DNA of 46,169 bases from an uncultured Prevotellaceae bacterium. GTDB lineage: Bacteria; Bacteroidota; Bacteroidia; Bacteroidales; Bacteroidaceae. Shown piece by piece: positions 19,670 to 27,578 of this stretch (positions are counted from its first letter, which is position 1; every line of letters begins with the position of its first letter). Both the position numbers and the translations under genes were made by a program. Below the pieces are notes generated by a model, which saw only the letters and a list, made by a program, of their open reading frames with translations, searched no databases and was not told where the DNA came from. The DNA lies in NCBI GenBank assembly GCA_902776545.1, contig CACYQO010000013.1, positions 1-46,169 on the forward strand. Reading direction: 5' to 3'.

Positions 19670-20884
19670 ATGCGAAAAAAGTATTTGCTTCTGATGATAG
19701 CCCTGATGCCCCTGATAGTTGTGGCACAGGACATTACGGCCACCTTGCCTGTTCCTGCCCAGAAAAGCGGCAGCCTGTTCCGTATGGCTTCCGATTCTGC
19801 CAAAGGGAAGCCCGTGCTGCTCCAGCCCTTCTATTGGGTGAAGACGCTTATCGACTCATCGGCTGTAGCCACCGTCGACCGCAGTTATATCGAGCAGCCC
19901 AAGCTTCCTTGGTCGGTGGAACTCAGGACGGAATTTAGCCAGTCGGCCCAGAAGACGACGTCAGGCTGGTCGTATGAAGGCGTGCAGTATGGTACAGTCA
20001 CTACCCGTACTGACAATGGATTCTCTACCTCCGTAGGTCTGTGGGTTGGTTATCGTGGTTACGGCTTCGGATTGTCAAAAGAATTAACCCGTGGCGACGG
20101 ATCCAGTCTCTCCTTTGGAGCTATGGGCGGCAGCTTTGGTATCAACCTGCGCATCAACTCCTATCGCAGCAGGCAGCCTCTGTTAGAGTCAGAGGATTTT
20201 ATCAGCCCTGAGGAAAGTGCAAGTGCAACAGGAGATCTTGATGATCCTATCCACGTTAGGTCACTCTTCATTGACGGCTACTATATGCTCAATGGCAAGC
20301 ACTTCTCATACGCTGCAGCCTACGACCAGTCGCTGATACAACGGAAGTCGGCAGGATCGGTCGCGTTGGGACTGATGTATTACCATTCGCGGGTTTCGTA
20401 TGAACAAGACTCAAACTGGCCTGTGTTGTTTCTCATGAATGGAGTGGGCAAACTGAAGTTCACACAGGCAAACGTCGGCGTGGGCTATGCCTATAACTGG
20501 GTGCCAGCCAGAGGATGGCTTGTCAGCGCACAGGTTATGCCAATGGTGGCCTTCTTCAATCAGGTGCATACCTATTATTATGACATTGTCGACAAGGACG
20601 GCTATAGTGCACTCCCAAAGATTCGTGAGCAGATGGAGGATCCGGATTGGAATGGAGAAATAGTAGAAGACGAAGGCGGCTGGAGGGTCGTGGATTACGC
20701 TGATGAGAAGACGAACGGTAGCGTGAGGTTGAACTTTGATGGACGAATGTCTGTGAGCTACAACTGGAGCCGATGGTATCTTAGGGTGTATGGCCATTAT
20801 AACCGCTTCACATATAAAAATGGAGATGATAATGGGCGATGGACAGACTGGAAAGCCTACGCCTCTTTAGGATTCAGATTCTGA
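19670..20884 (+). CDS. DUF4421 family envelope beta-barrel-like protein
   Basis: 404 residues from the ATG at 19670. Signal peptide MRKKYLLLMIALMPLIVVAQ. The body matches the DUF4421 pattern I know from Bacteroidales: SYIEQPKLPWSVELRTEF, GLWVGYRGYGFGLSKELT, INLRINSYRSRQ, LFIDGYYMLNGKHFSYAAA, QRKSAGSVALGLMYYHS and ANVGVGYAYNWVPARGW, ending in aromatic alternating strands with a terminal Phe (ASLGFRF), as expected for an outer-membrane barrel. Function unknown. mnmA follows 3 bp later, so the two are almost certainly co-transcribed. Confidence 0.85.
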   Translation: MRKKYLLLMIALMPLIVVAQDITATLPVPAQKSGSLFRMASDSAKGKPVLLQPFYWVKTLIDSSAVATVDRSYIEQPKLPWSVELRTEFSQSAQKTTSGWSYEGVQYGTVTTRTDNGFSTSVGLWVGYRGYGFGLSKELTRGDGSSLSFGAMGGSFGINLRINSYRSRQPLLESEDFISPEESASATGDLDDPIHVRSLFIDGYYMLNGKHFSYAAAYDQSLIQRKSAGSVALGLMYYHSRVSYEQDSNWPVLFLMNGVGKLKFTQANVGVGYAYNWVPARGWLVSAQVMPMVAFFNQVHTYYYDIVDKDGYSALPKIREQMEDPDWNGEIVEDEGGWRVVDYADEKTNGSVRLNFDGRMSVSYNWSRWYLRVYGHYNRFTYKNGDDNGRWTDWKAYASLGFRF

Positions 20885-20887
20885 AAA

Positions 20888-22003
20888 ATGGTGAACTACG
20901 ATGAGATAAAAGATAAAAAGATTGCCGTGCTGCTTTCTGGCGGCGTCGACAGTAGTGTCGTGGTGTACGAATTTGCACGCTTCGGCCTCCATCCTGACTG
21001 CTTTTATATCAAGATAGGCCCTGAGGAAAAGGAGGAGTGGGACTGTTCGTCGGAGGAGGACCTCGAGATGGCGACGGCTGTGGCTCATAAGTACGGTTGT
21101 CGGCTTGAGGTGATTGACTGCCATCGTGAATATTGGGATCAGGTGACGAAATATACGATGGATAAGGTGCGTTCTGGCTTGACGCCCAATCCTGATGTAA
21201 TGTGCAACCGTCTGATAAAATTTGGCGCTTTTGATGAAAAATGCGGACATGATTACAGCCTTATTGCTACAGGCCATTATGCTCAGACGGAAGAAGAGGA
21301 GGTTTGTGAAATCGTAAATGGTGAATCTGTAAATCGTAAATTGAAATGGCTTTGCACCAGTCCAGACCCCGTGAAGGATCAAACGGACTTCCTTGCTCAG
21401 ATTTATGACTGGCAGCTGAAGAAAGCAATCTTCCCCATTGGCCACTATATGAAGGATGAAGTGCGCCAGATAGCGGAAAGCGAACATCTGGTGAATGCCC
21501 GCCGTAAGGATTCACAGGGTATCTGTTTCCTGGGAAAAGTGAATTATAACGACTATATCCGTCGCTATTTGGGCGAGCAGCCTGGCGATGTGATAGAGTT
21601 GGAAACGGGTAAGCGCATCGGAGAGCATAAGGGGTTGTGGTTCCATACGATAGGACAGCGTAAGGGTATGGGCTTCAGTGGCGGACCTTGGTTTGTAGTA
21701 AAGAAGGACGTTGAACAAAATCTTCTCTATGTGTCTCATGGCTACGACCCTGATACGGCCTATCAGCAGGACTTTAAAGTGCATGATTATCATTGGCTCA
21801 CTTCAGACAGCCTGCCGCAGGAAATTACCTTTAAGATCCGTCACACCCCAGGCTATCTGCCTGCTACGTTGGAAAAAACGGGCGACAGTAGCTTCGTGGT
21901 TCATGCAAAGGAACGAATTCATGGGGTAGCACCAGGGCAGTTCTGCGTAGTTTACGATAAAGATCATCATCGTTGTCTGGGCTCTGGTGAGATTACTATA
22001 TAG
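20888..22003 (+). CDS. mnmA: tRNA-specific 2-thiouridylase MnmA
   Basis: 371 residues. ATP pyrophosphatase that thiolates U34 of tRNA (Lys, Glu, Gln) in the cytoplasm. P-loop LLSGGVDSSV near residue 15, first catalytic Cys in NPDVMCNRLIKFG, ATGHYAQ, the KDQTDFLAQ block, second Cys in SQGICFLG, then the DGD-like and barrel C-terminal domains (LWFHTIGQRKGMGFSGG). Between GHYAQ and the KDQ motif there is an extra segment (EIVNGESVNRKLKW) encoded by a 7-bp-period stretch. In other MnmA proteins this is a short variable loop, so activity may be unaffected. Bacteroidales often carry two mnmA copies, so this may be one of a pair. Confidence 0.93.
   Translation: MVNYDEIKDKKIAVLLSGGVDSSVVVYEFARFGLHPDCFYIKIGPEEKEEWDCSSEEDLEMATAVAHKYGCRLEVIDCHREYWDQVTKYTMDKVRSGLTPNPDVMCNRLIKFGAFDEKCGHDYSLIATGHYAQTEEEEVCEIVNGESVNRKLKWLCTSPDPVKDQTDFLAQIYDWQLKKAIFPIGHYMKDEVRQIAESEHLVNARRKDSQGICFLGKVNYNDYIRRYLGEQPGDVIELETGKRIGEHKGLWFHTIGQRKGMGFSGGPWFVVKKDVEQNLLYVSHGYDPDTAYQQDFKVHDYHWLTSDSLPQEITFKIRHTPGYLPATLEKTGDSSFVVHAKERIHGVAPGQFCVVYDKDHHRCLGSGEITI
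21308..21345. repeat. Heptamer-like array (GTAAATC/GTGAATC) inside mnmA
   Basis: GTGAAATCGTAAATGGTGAA then TCTGTAAATCGTAAATTG: degenerate units of seven or eight bases (GTAAATC, GTAAATG, GTGAATC, GTAAATT) that keep the frame open and encode EIVNGESVNRKLK. Confidence 0.65.
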
Positions 22004-22153
22004 AGTCATCCTGCCTTGATTTGCTTAGAGAACGACACTATATTTCTTTACAAAGTCTCTGAAAATAGCAATTTGGCAGTTTTCCTCATTCACCAGGGAA
22101 AGTGCAAGAAAATTAATTTTTTATATATAAATATGTATTTTGACCCATTAATT

Positions 22154-22185
22154 TTTGGTCATGTCGAGAAATATGTGTAATTTTG
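22154..22185 (+). promoter_or_regulatory. Promoter of the polysaccharide locus
   Basis: TTTG (22154-22157), a 20-bp spacer and TAATTTTG (22178-22185). This is the only consensus promoter I found upstream of the 23.5-kb capsule unit. No flanking recombinase-type inverted repeats were seen. Confidence 0.8.
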
Positions 22186-22189
22186 CGCC

Positions 22190-22329
22190 CGTTATAGAAA
22201 GTCGATTCCTATATAATCTGCGAGCCTTCAGCTCTCCGGCGGAGGGGGTAAGACTGCCTATATCCTTGATTGTCAGAATGTTAAATTACTTCTGGTGGGG
22301 TGCTTGCCCTGCCGGAGGAAGGGAAGAAA
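22190..22329 (+). promoter_or_regulatory. Untranslated leader of the polysaccharide operon
   Basis: About 140 nt separate the predicted start site from the upxY-like ATG. It contains CTCCGGCGGAGGGGG (22235-22249) and CCCTGCCGGAGG (22307-22318), which can pair around their CCGGC cores. In B. fragilis, UpxY proteins act by preventing termination in such leaders, so this one is a candidate target. Confidence 0.45.
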
Positions 22330-22860
22330 ATGCAAAAGAATAATAAGATTTGGACGGTGATTCGCACCTTTAACAGACATGAAATAATGGTGAGTGACTT
22401 CCTGAGACAGGAAGGCTTGACATGTTTTATCCCGATGCGGTACTCGGAAAAGCAGGTTGGCGATGACCTTAAACCCCGTCGGGTTTTGGTGCCTGTCATT
22501 CATAATTATGTGTTTGTTGAGTTTGAGATGCCCATGAAACAATTGGTTTCCCTGCTCGCAAAATGTGCTACCCCTCTTTACATTCTGAAACATCGGGATA
22601 CAGACTGTCCGGTAGAGATATCCAATAGAGAGATGATGGAGTTCCGAATGCTGTGCGATCCTGCTTTTGAACAGCGGGTCAGCATTATTCAGCAGGAGAA
22701 TGAACCGGAAGTCGGAAAGGAAGTCGAGATCATCCATGGCCCCTTTGCAGGTGTTCATGGCAGGTTATACAGGAAGCAAAAGAAATACTGGTTCGTAAAG
22801 ACTATTGCTGGTGTCAGCGTCGAGTTACGCATCACCCGCTGGTTCTGTAAACCAGTCTGA
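22330..22860 (+). CDS. UpxY family transcription antiterminator (NusG-like)
   Basis: 176 residues from the ATG at 22330, preceded by GGAGGAAGGGAAGAAA. A frame extension to GTG 22300 is less likely. N-terminal NGN domain (KIWTVIRTFNRHEIMVSDFL, LTCFIPMRYSEKQ, PVIHNYVFVEFE) and a C-terminal KOW-like domain (VGKEVEIIHGPFAGVHGRLY). The known role of UpxY in Bacteroides is locus-specific antitermination in the 5' leader of its own capsule operon. Position at the head of the locus fits. No UpxZ-like inhibitor gene follows; the next gene is the exporter. Confidence 0.92.
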   Translation: MQKNNKIWTVIRTFNRHEIMVSDFLRQEGLTCFIPMRYSEKQVGDDLKPRRVLVPVIHNYVFVEFEMPMKQLVSLLAKCATPLYILKHRDTDCPVEISNREMMEFRMLCDPAFEQRVSIIQQENEPEVGKEVEIIHGPFAGVHGRLYRKQKKYWFVKTIAGVSVELRITRWFCKPV

Positions 22861-22903
22861 GGCTTTGATGCCATTTTGGTTGGAAAAAATATTATAATCG
22901 ATT

Positions 22904-25414
22904 ATGAATAAATTTGTTTTGACTATGTTGCTCTTGTTCTGTGCGGTGCTGGCGCATGCGCAGGGCATGAGTGACGCTCAAGTGTTGAAGTACATCCAGA
23001 GAGAGGTGAAAGCAGGAACCTCCCAGTCGCAAATTGCGATTAAACTGATGCAGCGTGGTGTTGACATGAAGCAGTTGCAGCGTGTGCGGCAGCAGGTTAA
23101 TACGACTCAGGGTACCTCGCAGTCTGCTTCTGGCACAAGTTCTGGTTCTGTTGGAGGGAATAGCCGTCTTCGTAGAAGCAATGGCTCGGTGATGGTTGAC
23201 GCCCAGGGCAATCCGCTTTATTCTCCTACTAACGCTTTTGCTATGGGGGCAGCGGGAGAGATTGAGAATATTGCCGAACGACCGAATGTCTATCTGCCTG
23301 ACAGTATGAGTACGATGATTAATGGTAAGCATGTTTTTGGTCGTGACATTTTCAACAAGCGTATGTTGACTTTTGAGCCGACTATGAATATTGCTACTCC
23401 TGCCAATTATGTTGTGGGTGCAGGAGACAATGTCATTATTGACATTTATGGTGCTTCTCAGAAGACAGAGCAGTTGGAAGTATCACCCGATGGTACAATC
23501 ACTGTAGAGGGTTTCGGACCAATCCACATAGCAGGTTTGACGGTATCGGCCGCCAATACAAAGATTAAAGAACAGTTAGGACAGCGCTATAAAAGTTCAA
23601 ACATTAAGATGACTGTCGGTCAGACACGTACCATCATGGTCAATGTGATGGGTGAAGTGACAGCCCCCGGTACATATACGCTTTCTGCTTTCTCCACCGT
23701 GTTCCATGCTATATATATGGCAGGTGGTGTCACAGGCGTTGGTACGCTTCGTAATATTAAGGTTTACCGTGGTGGTCGCCAGTTGACAGTGGTCGACGTA
23801 TATGACTATATCCTTAATGGAAATTTGTCGGGTAATGTACGTTTGGCAGACAATGACGTGATTGTTGTGGGACCTTATGACTGTCTTGTGGATATTGTGG
23901 GCCAGGTAAAACGTCCGATGGCTTATGAAATGCGTAAGGGTGAGAGCTTGGCTACATTGCTTAAGTATGCTGGCGGCTTCAATGCTAAGGCATATAAGAA
24001 AGGCATACAGGTTAATCGTATCTCGGGCGAGCATTACTCTGCCCATAATGTTCCTGAGTTTGACTTGAGTAGTTTCAAACTTATGGACGGTGATTCTGTG
24101 ACTGTTGATTCTATTCTTGAACGTTATACGAACACTGTGCAAATCAAGGGCGCAGTCTTCCATCCTGGTATGTACGATTGGGGGGCTTCGAACAGTACCG
24201 TTCGTTCTTTGATTGAAAGCGCAGGTGGTCTGACTGAAGATGCTTTCTCAGTACATGCAGTACTCCATCGCATGAAACCAGACCGCATACGCAAGGTGAT
24301 TTCCGTGGATGTTGAGGGCATCATGGCTGGCACCGTGGCTGATATGCCGCTGGAGAATGAGGATATTCTTTTTATTCCCTTCCGTAGTGAGACACTCAAC
24401 GAGCGCATCATTACAATCCATGGTGAGGTTCAGATGCCAGGTGTCTATGAATATGCAGAAGACGAGACGGTAGAAGATTTCATTTTGCAGGCCGGTGGCT
24501 TGACAGATGCTGCCTCAACGGCTCGTGTAGATGTATCAAGACGCATTTCTGATCCTGGAGCAACACAGGCTTCTGATGAGATTGCCAATATGTATTCGTT
24601 TATGGTGAAAAATGGCTTGGTAGTCGATGGTGACCGTAGTTTTACATTGGAACCATACGACGAAGTCTATGTACGTCGCAGCCCAGCCTATCAGCCGCAG
24701 CGGAATGTGTTGATTGAAGGCGAAGTCCTTTTCCCTGGGAACTATGCTTTGACAACCAAGAACCAGCGCATTTCTGATCTTGTGAAAGCCGCAGGAGGCG
24801 TGACAGATCAGGCTTACGTCAGAGGAGCCCGTATCGAGCGTGTGATGACAGAAGACGAAAAATTCCGTAACCGTCAGGTGCTGGATCTTGTTCGCCTAAA
24901 AGGACAGAACTCTGGACTGGATATGGTGATGCAGGATGAAGAGGCTGCTGATTATGATATCAACCAGACACGTGACAGTGTGGAGAACGATACCGTCCGC
25001 TACTCTGTCGGAATTGAGTTGGATAAGGCCTTGGCTAATCCTGGTTCTGACTATGATGTTACTCTGAAGGAAGGTGACCGTCTGATTGTGCCTGAATATA
25101 ATGGTACGGTGAAGATCAACGGCAATGTAATGTATCCGAATACAGTAGCATATAGCGATGGCAAGAAATACAAGTGGTATGTGAATCAGGCTGGTGGGTT
25201 TGGTAGCCGTGCCAAGAAATCCCGTACCTTCGTGGTCTATCAGAATGGTACGGTGTCAAAAGCCAAAAAAGCCAAGATAGAACCAGGCTGCGAAATCATT
25301 GTGCCTTCTAAGACAACGACCGCTAGTGAGGTCATCGGGCAGGTCGGAGCCGTAGGAACCTCTATGGCAACGCTTTTAACCTTGTTGATTTCTGTACTCA
25401 ATTTAGTGAAATAA
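22904..25414 (+). CDS. Large outer-membrane polysaccharide export protein (OPX, Wza-like) with multiple SLBB domains
   Basis: 836 residues. Signal peptide MNKFVLTMLLLFCAVLAHAQ, a short helical region (about 25-65), the polysaccharide export domain (about 160-250: YVVGAGDNVIIDIYGAS, VSPDGTITVEGFGPIHIAG), then repeated SLBB-type units (VNVMGEVTAPGTYTL, VDIVGQVKRPMAYEM, VQIKGAVFHPGMYDW, ITIHGEVQMPGVYEY, VLIEGEVLFPGNYAL, VKINGNVMYPNTVAY) and a hydrophobic C-terminal segment (VGTSMATLLTLLISVLNLV). It is much longer than E. coli Wza and is typical of Bacteroidales capsule exporters. It should form the periplasmic and outer-membrane channel with the Wzz-type protein encoded 14 bp downstream. Confidence 0.95.
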   Translation: MNKFVLTMLLLFCAVLAHAQGMSDAQVLKYIQREVKAGTSQSQIAIKLMQRGVDMKQLQRVRQQVNTTQGTSQSASGTSSGSVGGNSRLRRSNGSVMVDAQGNPLYSPTNAFAMGAAGEIENIAERPNVYLPDSMSTMINGKHVFGRDIFNKRMLTFEPTMNIATPANYVVGAGDNVIIDIYGASQKTEQLEVSPDGTITVEGFGPIHIAGLTVSAANTKIKEQLGQRYKSSNIKMTVGQTRTIMVNVMGEVTAPGTYTLSAFSTVFHAIYMAGGVTGVGTLRNIKVYRGGRQLTVVDVYDYILNGNLSGNVRLADNDVIVVGPYDCLVDIVGQVKRPMAYEMRKGESLATLLKYAGGFNAKAYKKGIQVNRISGEHYSAHNVPEFDLSSFKLMDGDSVTVDSILERYTNTVQIKGAVFHPGMYDWGASNSTVRSLIESAGGLTEDAFSVHAVLHRMKPDRIRKVISVDVEGIMAGTVADMPLENEDILFIPFRSETLNERIITIHGEVQMPGVYEYAEDETVEDFILQAGGLTDAASTARVDVSRRISDPGATQASDEIANMYSFMVKNGLVVDGDRSFTLEPYDEVYVRRSPAYQPQRNVLIEGEVLFPGNYALTTKNQRISDLVKAAGGVTDQAYVRGARIERVMTEDEKFRNRQVLDLVRLKGQNSGLDMVMQDEEAADYDINQTRDSVENDTVRYSVGIELDKALANPGSDYDVTLKEGDRLIVPEYNGTVKINGNVMYPNTVAYSDGKKYKWYVNQAGGFGSRAKKSRTFVVYQNGTVSKAKKAKIEPGCEIIVPSKTTTASEVIGQVGAVGTSMATLLTLLISVLNLVK

Positions 25415-25428
25415 AAAAGAATCAGATT

Positions 25429-26532
25429 ATGGAAGCAGTACAACATAAGAAAAAGAAAGATCTGGTCATAGATTTTCCCAGACTCTGGGCAGCCTTAGTA
25501 AGGCGTAAGAAGACTTATTTTAAGGTGATTCCTACCGTCATTTTAGTGGTATGGATTATCTCCCTCGGCTTACCAGATTATTATAAATGTAAAATTCAGC
25601 TGGCACCAGAAGATAATACGGGAGGTAGTGCGGGTACATTGGCAATGCTGGCAAGCTCCTTTGGGGTTAATATTGGAGGAGGTTCGCAAAGTAGTGATGC
25701 AATTACGGTTATGTTGTATCCTGATTTATTGAATAGTGTTGAGTTCAAAGCATCATTGCTTAACATAAAAGTACAGCGTCCAACAGATGAGGCACCGATG
25801 ACATATTACGATTATTTGAAAAATGAACAGAAAGAGGCATGGTGGCTTTCTGCTAAGGAAGGCATACTGGATTTTTTATCTGGTAAAAAGGATGAGAAAA
25901 AGAAAAGTCAACCTATTAATCCTTTTGAATTGACTCCTGAGCAGGCTGGTATTTCGGGGATGATTAATTCTAATATCCATTGTGATATAAGTAGTAGTGT
26001 TGCAAAACAGCAAACACTTGTTACGATAGAAGTGACGGATCAGGATCCTCATGTTGCAGCTATTATGGCTGATTCTGTGAAAGAGCACCTTCAGGACTAT
26101 ATTACTGACTACAAGACCAAGAAGGCGCGACATGATTTGGAATTTACGGAGAAACTATATAAGGATGCAAAGAAAAGTTATGAACGGACTCGTCAATTGT
26201 ATGCTGATTATTTAGACTCTAATCATGATGTAATTATTGAAAATGTCCGACAAAAGCAGACTGATTTGGAAAATGAAATGCAACTCCGATATAACAACTA
26301 TAATGCTGTCAGTACACAGTTGTTGACTGCCAAGGTGCGAGTACAGGAGGTGACACCTGCATTTACAACCCTTCAGGCAGCGACAGTACCTTTGTGGCCA
26401 TCAGGTCCAAACAGAAGTCGTTTGGTCGTGTTGTTTACAATTGCAGCTTTGTTTTTTACGACTATATGGATTTTGTTTGATGAAGATGAAATAAGGCCTT
26501 TATTAGGTTTATCAGATAAGGAAGAAGAGTAA
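25429..26532 (+). CDS. Wzz-type chain-length determinant / polysaccharide co-polymerase
   Basis: 367 residues. Cytosolic N-terminus, first membrane helix (VIPTVILVVWIISLGL), a large periplasmic domain with coiled-coil stretches (EKLYKDAKKSYERTRQLYAD, QKQTDLENEMQLRYNNY), the Pro-rich motif and second membrane helix (PSGPNRSRLVVLFTIAALFF) near the C-terminus. No Walker-type tyrosine-kinase domain follows, so this is a PCP of the kinase-less type. It sets polymer length with the Wzy polymerase and contacts the OPX exporter. Its stop and the next ATG are only one base apart. Confidence 0.93.
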   Translation: MEAVQHKKKKDLVIDFPRLWAALVRRKKTYFKVIPTVILVVWIISLGLPDYYKCKIQLAPEDNTGGSAGTLAMLASSFGVNIGGGSQSSDAITVMLYPDLLNSVEFKASLLNIKVQRPTDEAPMTYYDYLKNEQKEAWWLSAKEGILDFLSGKKDEKKKSQPINPFELTPEQAGISGMINSNIHCDISSSVAKQQTLVTIEVTDQDPHVAAIMADSVKEHLQDYITDYKTKKARHDLEFTEKLYKDAKKSYERTRQLYADYLDSNHDVIIENVRQKQTDLENEMQLRYNNYNAVSTQLLTAKVRVQEVTPAFTTLQAATVPLWPSGPNRSRLVVLFTIAALFFTTIWILFDEDEIRPLLGLSDKEEE

Positions 26533-26533
26533 G

Positions 26534-27556
26534 ATGTTGAATGGTAAGACCGTTTTAATTACCGGTGGAACAGGTTCCTTTGGTAATAAGTTCGTGGAGA
26601 CGATTCTCCGCGATTATCCCGATGTGAAAAAGATTGTGATCTACTCCCGTGGTGAGTTGAAGCAATATAACATGAAACAGAAATATCCCCAGAACAAGTT
26701 TCCGATGCTGCGTTACCTAATTGGAGATGTCAGAGATGGAGAACGACTCAAAATGGCCTGTGAGGGTGTGGATGTGATTATCCATGCAGCGGCTATCAAG
26801 CAGGTGGATACGGCAGAATATAATCCCCGTGAGTGTATCAAGACTAATGTCAATGGTGCTGTCAACGTCATTGATGCAGCCATCTCCTGCGGGGTCAAGG
26901 ACGTGGTGGCTTTGTCTACAGATAAGGCCTGTGCGCCTATTAACCTCTATGGTGCTACCAAACTGACATCCGATAAGTTGTTTATTGCAGCCAATAATAT
27001 CAAAGGTGGGCGCGACTTGCGTTTCTCTGTGGTCAGATATGGTAATGTGATGGGTTCACGCGGTTCGGTGATTCCTTTTTTCATTAAATTAAGGGATGAG
27101 GGAGCCAAGGAATTGCCGATTACGGATAAGCGGATGACGCGTTTCAATATATCCTTGCAGGAAGGTGTTGACCTAGTTATGTGGACCCTTGGTCATCATC
27201 TCGGTGGAGAGCTGTTCATTCCGAAAATCCCCTCATACAAGATTACCGATGTGGCAACAGCCATTGCACCAAACCTGAAACAAGTGGAGGTGGGTATACG
27301 GCCTGGTGAAAAACTCCATGAGGAGATGATTACGGCCACAGATTCCCTGAGTACCATAGATGTCGGGAATTATTATGCTATCCTCCCTTCGATTGTCTTC
27401 GATGAACGGACGCATGAGGACTATCTGAAACATCATCATGCCCATTTCGTTCCTCAGGGTTTTTATTATGCCTCAAATAATAATGATCAGTGGGATACAG
27501 TGGAAACATTGCGTGAGAAATTCAGGCAGGTGATTCCTGGTTTTGAAGTGAAATAA
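26534..27556 (+). CDS. PseB-like UDP-GlcNAc 4,6-dehydratase
   Basis: 340 residues. Soluble short-chain dehydrogenase fold: ITGGTGSFGNKFVE (NAD(P)-binding glycines), GDVRDGERL, HAAAIKQVDTAEYNP, and ALSTDKACAPINLYGATKL containing the YxxxK pair. The C-terminal half (VRYGNVMGSRGSVIPFF, PGEKLHEEMIT) is that of the FlaA1/PseB group, which converts UDP-GlcNAc to a 4-keto-6-deoxy sugar with or without C5 inversion. No PseC, PseH or PseI gene lies next to it, so a full pseudaminic acid pathway is not shown; the ketosugar may feed another branch. A second, membrane-bound dehydratase ends the locus. Confidence 0.9.
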   Translation: MLNGKTVLITGGTGSFGNKFVETILRDYPDVKKIVIYSRGELKQYNMKQKYPQNKFPMLRYLIGDVRDGERLKMACEGVDVIIHAAAIKQVDTAEYNPRECIKTNVNGAVNVIDAAISCGVKDVVALSTDKACAPINLYGATKLTSDKLFIAANNIKGGRDLRFSVVRYGNVMGSRGSVIPFFIKLRDEGAKELPITDKRMTRFNISLQEGVDLVMWTLGHHLGGELFIPKIPSYKITDVATAIAPNLKQVEVGIRPGEKLHEEMITATDSLSTIDVGNYYAILPSIVFDERTHEDYLKHHHAHFVPQGFYYASNNNDQWDTVETLREKFRQVIPGFEVK

Positions 27557-27578
27557 GGCCAGACTGGATAACTTTGGA

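Noticed and set aside
20867-21487. A 206-residue minus-strand ORF opposite mnmA
   Set aside because: mnmA has all its catalytic motifs on the plus strand; the opposite frame has no recognisable family.
22010-22330. Invertible capsule promoter as in Bacteroides fragilis
   Set aside because: No pair of recombinase-type inverted repeats flanks the promoter, and no Mpi-like recombinase gene is nearby.
26534-27556. Evidence for a complete pseudaminic acid pathway
   Set aside because: Only the PseB-like step is present near this gene; PseC, PseF, PseG, PseH and PseI are not visible in the window.
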